NCBI RefSeq assembly: GCF_000377205.1
Contig: NZ_KB897911.1
Span: 1-64,000 of the forward strand
Direction: 5' to 3'
Length of the DNA: 64,000 nucleotides
DNA from: Thioalkalivibrio sp. ALJ3
Lineage (GTDB): Bacteria > Pseudomonadota > Gammaproteobacteria > Ectothiorhodospirales > Ectothiorhodospiraceae
The notes below the pieces were generated by a model. It worked only from the letters and a program-made list of their open reading frames with translations, did not search any database and was not told where the DNA came from. Of this stretch, positions 12,860 through 22,578 are shown in pieces. Made by a program: the position numbers and the translations under genes. Position 1 is the stretch's first letter; each line of letters begins with the position of its first letter.

Positions 12860-13500
12860 GTCGCGCCCTCCGGGCTGATCCCCTCCGGCAGCGACAGTAT
12901 TGGCGCGGGGGTGTAACGGGTCAGCGCGCTTGCGTTGTCCAGCAACGGATCGGTATCGGCCCGGCGCCGATTCAGCACGATCCCGGCCAGTCGCAGACCG
13001 CGCCGTTCCAACGCCTCCAGTGTCAGCAGACAGGTGTTCAGTATTCCCAGTCGATCCTCGGCGACCAGCAGCACCGGAAGGCCCAGCGCCTGCGCCAGAT
13101 CGGCGTTCAGGCCATCGCTACACAGCGGTGAATAGAAACCACCCGCGCCCTCCACTAGCAGGGGGGCACCATCCGCATCGCAGGCCCGGGCGAGTTCCGC
13201 GACGGTCAGCTGCACCCCTTGGCGTGCCGCGGCCTGATCGGGCGCCAGGGCATCGGGAAACCGCCAGGGCGTTACGTCCTTTACGGCCGTCTCCGGCAGG
13301 CCAGCCGCTGCGGTCAGGGCGGCGCCATCCTCGGGGAACAGAGTGCCGCCGCGTTCGGGGCAGCCGGATTCCACCGGCTTGCGCGGCTGCGGGGCCAGAC
13401 CCTCGGCGCGCCAGGCCGCCAGCAGGGCACAGGCAACAAAGGTCTTGCCGACCCCGGTGTCGCTCCCGGTAACGAACAGGCCTTGTGGTATTTCGATCAT
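12787..13500 (-). CDS. bioD: Dethiobiotin synthetase BioD
   Basis: It closes the ureido ring of dethiobiotin from DAPA, CO2 and ATP, the penultimate step of biotin synthesis. The P-loop GSDTGVGKT (12-20), KPVESGC (40-46) and [11 protein letters not shown] are the family motifs. The 237 residues are slightly long: the last 25 or so are encoded across the SYLF gene on the opposite strand and do not look conserved. It overlaps the purC stop by four bases (ATGA). No other bio gene is in the window. Confidence 0.93.
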   Translation of the reverse strand: MIEIPQGLFVTGSDTGVGKTFVACALLAAWRAEGLAPQPRKPVESGCPERGGTLFPEDGAALTAAAGLPETAVKDVTPWRFPDALAPDQAAARQGVQLTVAELARACDADGAPLLVEGAGGFYSPLCSDGLNADLAQALGLPVLLVAEDRLGILNTCLLTLEALERRGLRLAGIVLNRRRADTDPLLDNASALTRYTPAPILSLPEGISPEGATQKLSTWKSSRRIPPSPGGTSSRV

Positions 13501-14393
13501 GCGTCGCGGGTCAGGCGTTCCAGGGCCTCGTGGTAGCGCGCGGCTGTTTGTTCGGCGACATCGGGCGGTAGCTCGGGTCCGGGGGCGGTCTTGTCCCAGT
13601 CCAGGGTCTCGAGATAATCCCGCACGTACTGCTTGTCGAAGGACTCGGGGCTGCGGCCCGGCACGTATTGATCGGCCGGCCAGAAGCGCGAGGAGTCGGG
13701 GGTGAGGACCTCGTCGATCAGATGCAGGGTCCCGTTGGCGTCCACCCCGAACTCGAATTTCGTGTCTGCAATGATGATCCCGCGTTCGGCCGCGTAGTCG
13801 CGCGCCATCGCGTAGATCGCCAGCGCGGCGTCGCGTACCTGTCGGGCCCGTTCCTTGCCGATCGTGTCCACCACGGTGGCGAAGTCAATGTTCGCGTCGT
13901 GATCGCCAACCGCCGCCTTGGTGCTGGGGGTGAAGATGGCCTCCGGCAGCTTCGAGGCCAGTTCTAGGCCGGCCGGCAGCGGGATGCCGCACACCATGCC
14001 GCTGGTCTGGTAGTCCTTCCAGCCGGACCCGATCAGGTACCCGCGCACCACGGCCTCCACCGGCAGCGCCTCAAGCCGGCGAATCACCAGGCTGCGACCC
14101 TCCAGTGGTGCCCGGATCGCCGGGTCGGGGATCACTTGTTCCAGCGGGACGTCGGTCAACTGGTTGGGAATGTCCAGCTCACGTTCGACCTTGCGCATCC
14201 AGAACTCGGTGATCGCGGTCAGCATGCGCCCCTTGCCCGGGATCGGGGTGGGCAGGACCACGTCAAAGGCCGACAGGCGGTCCGTGGTAACCATCAGCCA
14301 GTGGTCGGCGTCGACCGCGTACAGGTCGCGCACCTTGCCGCGATGGACGAGTTCGAGATCGGGGAGATCACTTTCCAGCAGGGCATCGCTCAT
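13497..14393 (-). CDS. purC: SAICAR synthetase PurC
   Basis: It couples CAIR and aspartate with ATP to form SAICAR in purine synthesis. The 298 residues match the longer family form: [13 protein letters not shown] near the N-terminus, [32 protein letters not shown], and IADTKFEFG with [12 protein letters not shown], the ATP/metal and CAIR sites. It lies 27 bases after rimO and is translationally coupled to bioD. The next two pathway genes, purE and purK, are at 27 kb. Confidence 0.95.
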   Translation of the reverse strand: MSDALLESDLPDLELVHRGKVRDLYAVDADHWLMVTTDRLSAFDVVLPTPIPGKGRMLTAITEFWMRKVERELDIPNQLTDVPLEQVIPDPAIRAPLEGRSLVIRRLEALPVEAVVRGYLIGSGWKDYQTSGMVCGIPLPAGLELASKLPEAIFTPSTKAAVGDHDANIDFATVVDTIGKERARQVRDAALAIYAMARDYAAERGIIIADTKFEFGVDANGTLHLIDEVLTPDSSRFWPADQYVPGRSPESFDKQYVRDYLETLDWDKTAPGPELPPDVAEQTAARYHEALERLTRDA

Positions 14394-14420
14394 CAGTGCT
14401 TCCGTTCGGTCAGCTTGTTG

Positions 14421-15776
14421 TCAGTCGTCAGGGAGTTCGGCGATCAGGTCATGTTCGTCCGTGCGGGTGATCGAGACCTCGATGAAGTCGCCGATATCCA
14501 CCGACTCCGGGTCGACCCCGGCCACGCGGATTACGCCGTCGATCTCCGGGGCCTCCGCGGCGGAGCGGGCGATTACGGTCCCGTCCGTGTGCACCTCGTC
14601 GACCAGCGCCACCGGCTGGCTGCCGATCCGGCGGCGCAGCCGTTCGGCGCTGATCCGGGCCTGCACGTCCATAAAGCGGGCCAGGCGCTCCTCGCGCACG
14701 GCCTCCGGCACCGGGTCTGGCAGGTCGTTGGCCGCTGCGCCCTCCACGGGCGAGTAGGCAAAGGCCCCGACGCGGTCGAGCTGCGCCTCGTGCAGGAACT
14801 CCAGCAGGGTCTCGAACTCAGCCTCGGTCTCGCCGGGAAAGCCTACGATAAACGTCGAACGCAGGGTCAGGTCGGGGACCTGCTCGCGCCAGCTCGCAAT
14901 GCGTTCCAGCACGCGCTCGGCGGCGGCCGGGCGGCGCATCGCCTTGAGTACCCGGGGGTGGCCATGCTGCAGCGGCATGTCCAGGTACGGCAGGATCCCG
15001 CCTTCCTCGCCCGAACCCATCAGCGGGATCAGTCGATCCACGTGCGGGTAGGGGTAGACGTAATGCAGGCGCACCCAGATGCCGAGCTGGCCCAGCGCCT
15101 CGGCCAGGTGGGCGATGTCGGAACGGACCGGGCGACCGCCATGGAATCCGGTGCGGTACTTCACGTCCACGCCATAGGCCGAAGTATCCTGCGAGATCAC
15201 CAGGATTTCGCGCACGCCGGCCGCGGCCAGGCGCTCCGCCTCGGCCAGTACCTCGCCGATCGGGCGGCTGACCAGGTCGCCGCGCAGGCTGGGGATGATG
15301 CAGAAGCTGCAGCGGTGATTGCAGCCCTCGGAGATCTTCAGGTACGCGTAGTGGCGCGGCGTCAGGCGGATCCCCTGCGGCGGCACCAGTGACTCGAACG
15401 GGGTTGCCGGCGGCGGCAGGTGTTCGTGCACCGCGCCGACGACTTCCTCGTAGGCATGCGGTCCGGTGACGGCGAGCACGCCCGGGTGGGTCTCGTGGAT
15501 GCGCTCGGCATCCTTGCCCAGGCAGCCGGTGACGATCACCCGGCCATTGGCATCCATGGCCTCGCCGATTGCGTCCAGGGATTCGGCCACCGCATCGTCG
15601 ATAAAGCCGCAGGTATTGACCACCACCAGGTCCGCGCCGTCGTAGTCGGCGGCGATCTCGTAGCCTTCGGCGCGCAGGCGCGTCAGGATTTGTTCGGAGT
15701 CCACCAGGGCCTTCGGACAGCCGAGGCTGACAAAGCCGACGCGCTGCGCGCTGTCCAGGGTATTGCTTTTATTCAC
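14421..15776 (-). CDS. rimO: Ribosomal protein S12 methylthiotransferase RimO
   Basis: It adds a methylthio group to an Asp of ribosomal protein S12, using radical SAM chemistry. The 451 residues carry the N-terminal UPF0004 domain with three cluster Cys (20, 56, 85), the radical-SAM motif CNHRCSFC (Cys 152, 156, 159) and a C-terminal TRAM domain. [12 protein letters not shown] and RGDLVSRPI separate RimO from MiaB. It is the first gene of rimO-purC-bioD. Confidence 0.95.
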   Translation of the reverse strand: MNKSNTLDSAQRVGFVSLGCPKALVDSEQILTRLRAEGYEIAADYDGADLVVVNTCGFIDDAVAESLDAIGEAMDANGRVIVTGCLGKDAERIHETHPGVLAVTGPHAYEEVVGAVHEHLPPPATPFESLVPPQGIRLTPRHYAYLKISEGCNHRCSFCIIPSLRGDLVSRPIGEVLAEAERLAAAGVREILVISQDTSAYGVDVKYRTGFHGGRPVRSDIAHLAEALGQLGIWVRLHYVYPYPHVDRLIPLMGSGEEGGILPYLDMPLQHGHPRVLKAMRRPAAAERVLERIASWREQVPDLTLRSTFIVGFPGETEAEFETLLEFLHEAQLDRVGAFAYSPVEGAAANDLPDPVPEAVREERLARFMDVQARISAERLRRRIGSQPVALVDEVHTDGTVIARSAAEAPEIDGVIRVAGVDPESVDIGDFIEVSITRTDEHDLIAELPDD

Positions 15777-16113
15777 AGTACGTTATCGCCTTCTGGGGCC
15801 AGTTCCAGGCGCGCCGGAATCTTGATGCGCCAGCCGGTGCCTATCCAGATTGTTCTTTTGATTTAACGGGTTGCGTGGCCAAGTAGTCGATCGAGAGCCG
15901 GTCGCCTTATGTTGCATGGTCCCGGTTGCCGGAGTCGCTGACAATTCGTCCACAAGGTTATCCACAGGCCTCCTCGAATGCCGCGAAGGGGCGCTATCTT
16001 CAGGGGCTTGCGTACACAGGGCTCGCCTCCCGCCCTTTACGGAGGACCTTGCAACAGCCCCGGGAAGGCGGCTATGCTATCGCACTTTTCGCCAGAACAC
16101 GCGTGAGCCGACC
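15777..16113. other. Divergent rimO/rpmE intergenic region
   Basis: This 337-base region separates divergent rimO and rpmE. It contains one perfect DnaA box (15958-15966), preceded by a related GTCCACA. Overlapping short frames on both strands have no recognisable product. I could not assign the two promoters; no Zur-type operator was recognised ahead of rpmE. Confidence 0.5.
15958..15966 (+). promoter_or_regulatory. DnaA box
   Basis: TTATCCACA is an exact match to the DnaA consensus, with GTCCACA eight bases upstream. A lone site suggests DnaA-linked control or titration rather than an origin, since no oriC genes or box cluster are nearby. Confidence 0.5.
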
Positions 16114-16317
16114 ATGAAAGCCGACATTCATCCGAACTACCACAACGTCAAGGTTATCTGCAGCTGCGGCACGCAGTTCGAGACCCGCTCCACCCTCTCG
16201 AAGGACGAGATGCACGTGGACGTGTGCTCGCAGTGCCATCCGTTCTACACCGGCAAGCAGAAGATCGTTGACACCGCCGGTCAGGTCGACAAGTTCAACC
16301 GCCGCTTCGCATTCTGA
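16114..16317 (+). CDS. rpmE: 50S ribosomal protein L31 (zinc-binding form)
   Basis: This is a small 67-residue component of the large ribosomal subunit. [19 protein letters not shown] is the family N-terminus; Cys16, Cys18, Cys37 and Cys40 (CSCG, CSQC) form the zinc ribbon, so this is the C+ form. The upstream open frame is read-through; the ATG chosen gives the conserved start. A hairpin with a T-run, 69-100 bases past the stop, lies inside the next gene and probably ends its transcript. Confidence 0.96.
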   Translation: MKADIHPNYHNVKVICSCGTQFETRSTLSKDEMHVDVCSQCHPFYTGKQKIVDTAGQVDKFNRRFAF

Positions 16318-17193
16318 ATGTATTCGCGCCCGATGGCGCGAGGCGGTTTCTGGCGGGGCGTCCAGCGGATGCTCGTGCCATTTGACGAGGGCGTCCCGCG
16401 GGGCGCCCTCGTTTGTTTGGTCGCGCTGTCGGCGTGGCTGCTTGCCCCGGGCGCCGTGGCGCAGTGCGCGCTGGAGGACCACGATCCGCGCGATCTGCAG
16501 CGCGTGACGGGCGAGCGTGTTTGGGCATCGGATGCCCTGGAGCTGGAAGACGGGCGACACATCCGTTTGCTGGGTCTGGCACCGGCAGCCCCGCTTCCGT
16601 CCGCCGCGCCACAGCTGCTGCCAGTGGGCTTCGGGCTGGACTTGCGAGAGTCCCTGAAGGCCCGCCTGCTCGATGTCGATCACCGCCTGGTGCTGTTGCC
16701 GGGACGTCCGGCCCGCGACGCCTATGGCCGCCTGCGCATGCACGCCTGGATCGACGACGGACCGCTGCTGGCCGCCAGCCTGATCGGGGAGGGCCTGGCC
16801 ATGCCGCGTCCAGGGCCGGAACCGGATCCCCTGGATGACTGCTACTACGGCGCCGAGACCGTGGCACGCGAAGAGTCACGAGGGCTCTGGCTGGAGCGGC
16901 TCGAGGCCTTCCCGGTCGACTGGCTGGAGCCGCCGCGCGAGCGCTCGCAGGGGCGGCTGCGGGTCCAGGGCGAGGTGATCGACGTGCGCGTGCGCGACCC
17001 GCACTGGGTCCTGGTCCTGAACGGTCCACTGGATCTGCTGATCTCCGGGGATGACCGCGATTTTTTCGAGGATCTGGAACCACGCTCACTGCTGGGTAAC
17101 ACCGTTGTTGCGCGCGGTGCGGTGTATCCTTGGAGGGAGCGAGGGCGGATGCGGATCCGCCACCCCTTTGATCTCGAGGTGCTTGATCCATGA
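16318..17193 (+). CDS. Thermonuclease-fold (SNase-like) exported or anchored protein
   Basis: The 291-residue protein starts directly after the rpmE stop; starts at 16333 or 16369 are also possible. A hydrophobic segment (about 31-48, VCLVALSAWLLAPGAVAQ) looks like a late signal peptide or anchor. The following region has the SNase-like pattern: DGRHIRLLGLAPA, a central DAYGRLRMHAWIDDG, and LLAASLIGEGLA. The charged catalytic set of true nucleases is only partly visible, so nuclease activity is uncertain. P. aeruginosa also has a nuclease-like gene beside rpmE and malic enzyme. Confidence 0.75.
   Translation: MYSRPMARGGFWRGVQRMLVPFDEGVPRGALVCLVALSAWLLAPGAVAQCALEDHDPRDLQRVTGERVWASDALELEDGRHIRLLGLAPAAPLPSAAPQLLPVGFGLDLRESLKARLLDVDHRLVLLPGRPARDAYGRLRMHAWIDDGPLLAASLIGEGLAMPRPGPEPDPLDDCYYGAETVAREESRGLWLERLEAFPVDWLEPPRERSQGRLRVQGEVIDVRVRDPHWVLVLNGPLDLLISGDDRDFFEDLEPRSLLGNTVVARGAVYPWRERGRMRIRHPFDLEVLDP
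16386..16418 (+). terminator. rpmE terminator inside the next coding region
   Basis: CGAGGGCGTCCC and GGGGCGCCCTCG form a 12-bp stem (one G-T pair) with a 2-base gap, followed by TTTGTTT. It lies 69 bases after the rpmE stop and within the 5' coding part of the SNase-like gene, just ahead of its signal segment. Confidence 0.7.
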
Positions 17194-18047
17194 ACGCCCT
17201 GTCCCGCCTGTTTCTCCGTCGCTGGGCGGCGCTGGCCCTGACGCTGCTGATCGGCGCGGGCCTGGCCGTCGCGCTGCCGGGCTGCACCACCAATCCGGTC
17301 ACCGGGCGCTCGCAGTTGATGCTGGTCTCCGAGAACCAGGCGATCGACGCCTCGCGTACCGCCTATGTGGAGATGCTCGCCCCGGCGCGAGAGGAGGGGA
17401 GGGTGGACGCCAACCCCGAGATGACCGCGCGCGTGCAGCAGATCACCGAGCGCGTGGTGGCACAGGCGGTCAAGTATCGCCCCGAGACCGCCGACTGGGA
17501 GTGGGAGATTCGCGTGATCGAGGCGCCGGACACGGTCAACGCCTTCGCCATGGCCGGTGGCAAGATGGCGATCTATTCCGGCATTATCGAACAGTTGGAG
17601 CTGACCGATGACGAGCTGGCGCAGATCATCGGCCACGAGATCGCCCATGCGCTGTCCGCGCACACGGCCGAGAAGATGTCGGTGGCCCTGGCCAGCAATC
17701 TCGCAGTGGCGGGTTACGCGATGACTGGCGACCGCTCGCCCGTGGCGCTGACCGGTGCCGCCCTGGGGGCCGCACTCGCGGTGCAGCTGCCGCACAGCCG
17801 CCGGATGGAAGCGGAGGCCGACCGCATCGGGATCGAACTGGCCGCGCGGGCCGGTTATGATCCGGACGCGGCCGCGAGCCTGTGGCGCAAGATGGCGGAG
17901 CAGGCCAACGGCCGCCATCCGGTGTTCCTGAGTACGCACCCGGCGCCCGAGTCGCGCCAGCGCGACCTGACCCGCATGGCCGACGAATTTCGTCCGCTGT
18001 ACGAACAGGCCCGGCGCTCCTCGGTGCCGACGCACCCGGTCAACTGA
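17190..18047 (+). CDS. M48-family zinc metalloprotease, probable lipoprotein
   Basis: This 285-residue protease of the LoiP/Oma1 type probably acts in outer-membrane quality control. After a hydrophobic leader, Cys32 in LPGC could be lipidated (the proline is unusual). HEIAH (149-153) is the zinc/catalytic motif, and EAEADRIGIELAARAGYDP supplies the third zinc ligand. It overlaps the SNase-like gene by four bases (ATGA), so the two are co-translated. It lacks the TPR domain of BepA. Confidence 0.9.
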   Translation: MNALSRLFLRRWAALALTLLIGAGLAVALPGCTTNPVTGRSQLMLVSENQAIDASRTAYVEMLAPAREEGRVDANPEMTARVQQITERVVAQAVKYRPETADWEWEIRVIEAPDTVNAFAMAGGKMAIYSGIIEQLELTDDELAQIIGHEIAHALSAHTAEKMSVALASNLAVAGYAMTGDRSPVALTGAALGAALAVQLPHSRRMEAEADRIGIELAARAGYDPDAAASLWRKMAEQANGRHPVFLSTHPAPESRQRDLTRMADEFRPLYEQARRSSVPTHPVN

Positions 18048-18126
18048 CCGGTCGCGGGGCCGGTCCGGCCCCGGAGCCCCGCTGCATTCTGACAGTCACT
18101 GCTTGACCAAAAGGCCCCGCAACACC

Positions 18127-19347
18127 ATGTCCAAGGATTTCACCCAGCGCGCGCTGGACTACCACGAACAGCAGCCGGCCGGGAAACTGGCCATCCATAT
18201 CACCAAGCCCACGGCGACCCAGGACGACCTCTCCCTGGCGTATTCGCCGGGCGTGGCCGCGCCGGTGCGCGCGATTGCCTCCGACCCGGAGCTGGCCTAC
18301 CGCTATACCGGCAAGGGCAACCTGGTCGCTGTGATCACCGATGGCACGGCGGTGCTGGGGCTGGGCAATGTCGGCGCGCTGGCAGCCAAGCCGGTGATGG
18401 AGGGCAAGGGGGTGTTGTTCAAGGCCTTCGCCAACATCGACGTCTACGACATTGAGGTGGATGCGCCGCAGCCGGAGGACTTCATCAACACCGTGGCCCG
18501 CATCGCCGGCGGTTTCGGCGGGATCAACCTCGAGGACATCGCCGCGCCGCACTGCTTCGAGATCGAGCGCCGCCTGTCCGAGCGCCTGGATATCCCCGTC
18601 TTTCACGACGACCAGCACGGCACGGCGGTTATCACCGCGGCCGGTCTGGTGAATGCCCTGGAGATCCAGGGCAAGAAGCTCAGTGACGCGAAGATCGTCT
18701 GTGTGGGCGCCGGGGCGGCCGGCATCGCCTCCATGCAGCTGCTGCTGCGCCTGGGGGCGAGCAAGAAGAACCTGTTCATGGTGGACCGCAAGGGCGTGAT
18801 CCACAGCCAGCGCAACGACCTGAACGAATACAAGCAGATCTTCGCCGTCGATACCGAGGCACGCACGCTGGAGGACGCCTGCGAGGGTGCGGATGTCTTC
18901 ATCGGGCTGTCGGGCCCCGATCTGCTGACACCCGGGATGCTGAAGTCCATGGCGCCGAAGCCGGTGATCTTCGCGCTGTCCAACCCGGATCCGGAGATCC
19001 GTCCGGAGCTGGCGCTCGAGACGCGCGACGACCTGATCATGGCGACAGGCCGTTCGGACTACCCCAACCAGGTCAACAACGTGCTGGGCTTCCCGTTCAT
19101 CTTCCGCGGTGCGCTGGATGTGCGCGCGCGCCGGATCAATGACGAGATGCTGGTCGCGGCCGTGCATGCGCTGGCCGAACTGGCCCGCGAGCCGATCCCG
19201 CAGGCCGTGCTGGACGCCTACGGCCTGGAGGCGCTCGAGTTTGGTCCGCACTACATTCTGCCGACCCCGTTCGATCCGCGCCTGATTGATACCGTGCCGC
19301 AGGCGGTCGCACAGGCCGCGCGCGACAGCGGGGTTGCGCGCCGCTAA
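18127..19347 (+). CDS. NAD(P)-dependent malic enzyme (short form)
   Basis: It decarboxylates malate to pyruvate. The 406 residues contain only the malic-enzyme domains; the C-terminal phosphotransacetylase-like domain of E. coli MaeB is absent. Recognisable blocks are LAYSPGVAAPVRAI, the NVGALAAKPVMEGKG region, FHDDQHGTAVI (metal and active site), VCVGAGAAGIASM (nucleotide) and FALSNPDPEI. ATG at 18127 was preferred over a TTG at 18103. The mdh gene follows 33 bases on, so two malate-using enzymes share this unit. Confidence 0.93.
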   Translation: MSKDFTQRALDYHEQQPAGKLAIHITKPTATQDDLSLAYSPGVAAPVRAIASDPELAYRYTGKGNLVAVITDGTAVLGLGNVGALAAKPVMEGKGVLFKAFANIDVYDIEVDAPQPEDFINTVARIAGGFGGINLEDIAAPHCFEIERRLSERLDIPVFHDDQHGTAVITAAGLVNALEIQGKKLSDAKIVCVGAGAAGIASMQLLLRLGASKKNLFMVDRKGVIHSQRNDLNEYKQIFAVDTEARTLEDACEGADVFIGLSGPDLLTPGMLKSMAPKPVIFALSNPDPEIRPELALETRDDLIMATGRSDYPNQVNNVLGFPFIFRGALDVRARRINDEMLVAAVHALAELAREPIPQAVLDAYGLEALEFGPHYILPTPFDPRLIDTVPQAVAQAARDSGVARR

Positions 19348-19380
19348 CCCCAAACTCCACCTCCGTCAGACGAGGCAAGC

Positions 19381-20304
19381 ATGCAGAAAATCGCCATCAT
19401 CGGAGCCGGACGCGTCGGCGAATCCACCGCCCAGTTCCTGGCCCGGCGCGATGTCGCCCGCGAGATCGCGTTGCTGGACGTGCGCGAGGGTGCGGCAGCC
19501 GGTGCGGCGCTGGACATCCAGGAGACCGCGCCCCTGCTGCGCTTCGATACGCGCCTGAGCGGCAGTCACGAACCCTCGGTGATCGCCGGGGCGGAACTGG
19601 TGATCGTCACGGCCGGACTGCCGCGCAAGCCGGGCATGTCGCGCTCCGATGTCCTGGACAAGAACGTCGAGATCCTCGACCAGATCCTTCAGGACATCCT
19701 CGTCCATGCGCCGCAGAGCCGCATCCTGGTGGTGTCCAACCCGGTGGACGTGCTGACCTATCGCGCCTGGCAGAAGACCGGCTGGAGCCGCGATCGCATC
19801 TTCGGGCAGGCCGGGGTGCTGGATACCTCGCGCATGGAGGCCTTTATCGCCCTGGAGACGGGGTTGTCCACCCACGACATCCAGGCCCTGGTGCTGGGTG
19901 GCCATGGCGATGCGATGGTGCCGCTGTTGCGCTATTCCAGTGTCAACGGCGTGCCGCTGCACCACTTCATGGACCAGGCGACGCTCGACAACATCGTCGA
20001 GCGTACCCGCCACGGGGGTGCCGAGATCCTCGCCCTGAAGCAGACCTCCAGCGCCTATGGTGCACCGGCCGCGGCCATCGCCGAGATGGTGGAGGCGATC
20101 GCTGTGGATCGCCGGCGCGTGCTGCCGACCGTGGCCCTGCTGGAGGGCGAATACGGGGAACGCGACGTGGCCATGGGCGTGCCCTGCATCCTCGGCCAGG
20201 GCGGCATGGAACGGGTGATCGAGCTGGAACTGGACGCGGATGAACGCGCGGCCTTCGACCGGTCCATCGCCGGGGTGCGCAAGGACCTTGAGCGCCTGCA
20301 CTGA
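19381..20304 (+). CDS. mdh: Malate dehydrogenase (LDH-like class)
   Basis: It interconverts malate and oxaloacetate in the TCA cycle. The 307 residues follow the LDH-like MDH pattern: IGAGRVGE (7-14), GLPRKPGMSR (79-88) with the substrate arginines, SNPVDVLTY, GVLDTSR with Asp149, and catalytic His175 in GGHGDAMVP. Asp33 in LLDV points to NAD preference. GAGG precedes the ATG. It is unlike the MDH of E. coli but common in chemolithotrophs. Confidence 0.95.
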   Translation: MQKIAIIGAGRVGESTAQFLARRDVAREIALLDVREGAAAGAALDIQETAPLLRFDTRLSGSHEPSVIAGAELVIVTAGLPRKPGMSRSDVLDKNVEILDQILQDILVHAPQSRILVVSNPVDVLTYRAWQKTGWSRDRIFGQAGVLDTSRMEAFIALETGLSTHDIQALVLGGHGDAMVPLLRYSSVNGVPLHHFMDQATLDNIVERTRHGGAEILALKQTSSAYGAPAAAIAEMVEAIAVDRRRVLPTVALLEGEYGERDVAMGVPCILGQGGMERVIELELDADERAAFDRSIAGVRKDLERLH

Positions 20305-21235
20305 GTCGCGCCCGGGGCCGCCGCGCCCGACCCTGACGCTGGTCGACTCCAGCATCTTTGTATTCCGTGCCTGGTTCGCGCGCGGGCTGGACCCGGATCC
20401 GCTCGGGCGGCCGGGCGGGGCTGTGCACGGGCTGGTGCATTCGCTCGGTCAGTGGCTGCCCGCCTGCGCCCCGGGTCCGATCGCCTTTTGTTTCGACGAG
20501 AGTCTGCGCCAGGGTTTTCGCCACCGGCTCGACCCCACCTACAAGGCCCACCGCCCGCCGGCGCCACCGGAACTGCGCGAGCAGTTCGCGCGTATCCGGG
20601 AGCTGCTCGGGCAACTCGGTTTCCGGACGCTGGCCCATCCCGAGTACGAGGCCGATGACCTGATCGCCAGCCTGGCGCGGGACGGACGGGCCGCGGGTTG
20701 TCGCATCGAGGTCAAGAGCGCGGACAAGGACCTGACCCAGGTCATCCTCGGTGACCAGGACCGGATGCATGATCCGGAGCGCGGGACCGCGCTGGATCGC
20801 CGCGCGATCGAGAAGCGCTTTCGCATCCGTCCGGAGCAGGTGGCCGACATGCTCGCCCTGGCGGGCGATGCCAGCGACAACATCCCGGGCATCGAGGGTG
20901 TGGGTCCCAGGACCGCGGCGCGGATCCTTCGCCGCCTGGGCGACCTGGAAACGGTGCTGGCCGATCCAACGGCCGTGGCGCGCTGCAATATCCGCCGGGC
21001 CGACGCCGTGGCCGCGCGCATTGCCGAGCAGCCGGACCGGCTGCGCCTGTCGCGCCGCCTGACCGGGCTGGCGGACCGCATCCCCGACCTGCCGGGGCTC
21101 GAGGCTCTGAGCCCTACCGGGCCGAAACCCGATGCCCCGCGCTGGCTCGCGGAACTCGGGGTGGCGCGCGATTATCATGGTCGCCTGCTGGCGGCCGCCG
21201 GTGCCTGGCGGTCCACGACCCCGGAGATTGCATGA
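20288..21235 (+). CDS. 5'-3' exonuclease / flap-endonuclease-like protein
   Basis: It resembles the 5' nuclease domain of DNA polymerase I and Xni. LVDSSIFVFRAWFA holds the first metal Asp, FDESLRQGFR and YKAHRP follow, YEADDLIASLA and SADKDLTQV give further acidic metal ligands, and GDASDNIPGIEGVGPRTA is the helix-3-turn-helix DNA-binding motif. The start is uncertain: an ATG at 20240 and a TTG at 20288 both overlap mdh, and neither has a strong ribosome site. I chose the shorter form because the first 16 extra residues do not look like the family. It overlaps the next gene by ATGA. Confidence 0.88.
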   Translation: MSACTESRPGPPRPTLTLVDSSIFVFRAWFARGLDPDPLGRPGGAVHGLVHSLGQWLPACAPGPIAFCFDESLRQGFRHRLDPTYKAHRPPAPPELREQFARIRELLGQLGFRTLAHPEYEADDLIASLARDGRAAGCRIEVKSADKDLTQVILGDQDRMHDPERGTALDRRAIEKRFRIRPEQVADMLALAGDASDNIPGIEGVGPRTAARILRRLGDLETVLADPTAVARCNIRRADAVAARIAEQPDRLRLSRRLTGLADRIPDLPGLEALSPTGPKPDAPRWLAELGVARDYHGRLLAAAGAWRSTTPEIA

Positions 21236-21894
21236 GCCCACGTTCCCTTCTCTACGCCATCCTTGCCGCGGGCCTGGTGTGGCTGCTGGTCAGTGCGCCG
21301 GTACAGGCGCATCCGCATGCCTGGATCGACCTGGAGATCACGCTGGAGCGTGATGACGAGGGGCGCATTACCCACATGCTGCATCGCTGGCGCTTCGATC
21401 CGACCTACGGGCAGTACCTCTACGAGGATGCCCTGGCGCATCAGGAGGGCGCGACCGAAGACGAGAAACTGCAGGCGCTCGCCCGCGAGATCCTCGGCAA
21501 CCTCGAGGAATACGAGTGGTACAGCCATGTCGAGGCCGGTGGGCGCGAGGTGGACGTCGCCGCCGAGTCCGATCCGTCCATGCGCATGGAAGACGGGCTG
21601 CTGTTCTTCCGTTTCCGCCTGGCGCTGGACGAGCCAGTCGATGTGGGTTCCGAGACCCTGGCGTACAAGGTCTACGACCCGACCTATTTCATCGAGCTCC
21701 TGCACGAGGAGCCGGCCGGTACGCGCATCGTCGAGGCCGACGGGCTCGCGGCCGCGGGCTGCAGCGCGGAGCTGGAGCGCCCCCGCCCGGATCCTCAACT
21801 CGTTGCCAAGGCCATGATGCTCGATTACGGGGCCACAGTGGACTATGACCTGGGGCGCCATTTCGCCCAGCGTGTAACCGTGCGCTGCGACTGA
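21232..21894 (+). CDS. DUF1007 family periplasmic protein
   Basis: The 220-residue protein has a signal peptide ending in SAPVQA and then [12 protein letters not shown], the family signature at the mature N-terminus; this His-rich start is suggestive of metal binding. DUF1007 proteins are often near nickel/cobalt exporters, but none is present here. It is coupled to the exonuclease (4-base overlap) and shares one base with rluE (TGATG). Function not established. Confidence 0.85.
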   Translation: MSPRSLLYAILAAGLVWLLVSAPVQAHPHAWIDLEITLERDDEGRITHMLHRWRFDPTYGQYLYEDALAHQEGATEDEKLQALAREILGNLEEYEWYSHVEAGGREVDVAAESDPSMRMEDGLLFFRFRLALDEPVDVGSETLAYKVYDPTYFIELLHEEPAGTRIVEADGLAAAGCSAELERPRPDPQLVAKAMMLDYGATVDYDLGRHFAQRVTVRCD

Positions 21895-22436
21895 TGCATC
21901 GAATCGTTTTGTTCCACAAGCCCTGGGGTGTGCTGCCGCAGTTCACCGATCCGGAAGGGCGCCCCACACTGGCGGATTACATCGACATCCCCGGGGTCTA
22001 TCCGGCCGGGCGTCTGGATCGCGACAGCGAAGGACTGATGGTGCTGACCGACGACGGGCGCCTGAATGCCCGGCTGACCCAGCCGCGCCACCAGACCAGC
22101 AAGAGCTACTGGGTGCAGGTGGAGGGCGCGCCCGATGAGGCCGCGCTGGAGGCCCTGCGCACCGGGGTGGAGTTGAAGGACGGCCGCACGCAGCCGGCAA
22201 AGATCGAGCCCATGGAACCGCCCAACTTGCCGGAGCGCGACCCGCCCGTACGCTTTCGCAAGTCCATCCCGACCTCTTGGCTCGCGTTGACACTGCATGA
22301 GGGTCGCAACCGCCAGGTACGGCGCATGACGGCCGCGGTGGGACATCCGACCCTGCGCCTGGTGCGCTATCGTGTGGCCTCCTGGACCCTGGATGGCCTG
22401 GAACGCGGAGCATTTTCCGTGATCGAACGCGAGTGA
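21894..22436 (+). CDS. rluE: 23S rRNA pseudouridine synthase, RluE type
   Basis: It isomerises a uridine (U2457 in E. coli) in 23S rRNA. The 180 residues are the short form without an S4 domain. [12 protein letters not shown], the catalytic [17 protein letters not shown] (Asp in RLD) and [19 protein letters not shown] are the RsuA/RluE signatures. It is the last gene of the chain that begins with malic enzyme; slt follows after about 140 bases. Confidence 0.92.
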   Translation: MHRIVLFHKPWGVLPQFTDPEGRPTLADYIDIPGVYPAGRLDRDSEGLMVLTDDGRLNARLTQPRHQTSKSYWVQVEGAPDEAALEALRTGVELKDGRTQPAKIEPMEPPNLPERDPPVRFRKSIPTSWLALTLHEGRNRQVRRMTAAVGHPTLRLVRYRVASWTLDGLERGAFSVIERE

Positions 22437-22578
22437 CGCCAGTCACCGGCAGCGCCACGCGACACCACGGTATTGTCGCGGAATGCGTCCAAAGGAGCGC
22501 GAAATCACCACAAGACCGTTGCGTCCTTCACCGGTGCTGCGGAATATGAACCGATCAGACAAGCGAGAAAGCCACCCG

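Noticed and set aside
15783-15965. Small minus-strand frame upstream of rimO
   Set aside because: No ribosome site or recognisable product; the region looks regulatory.
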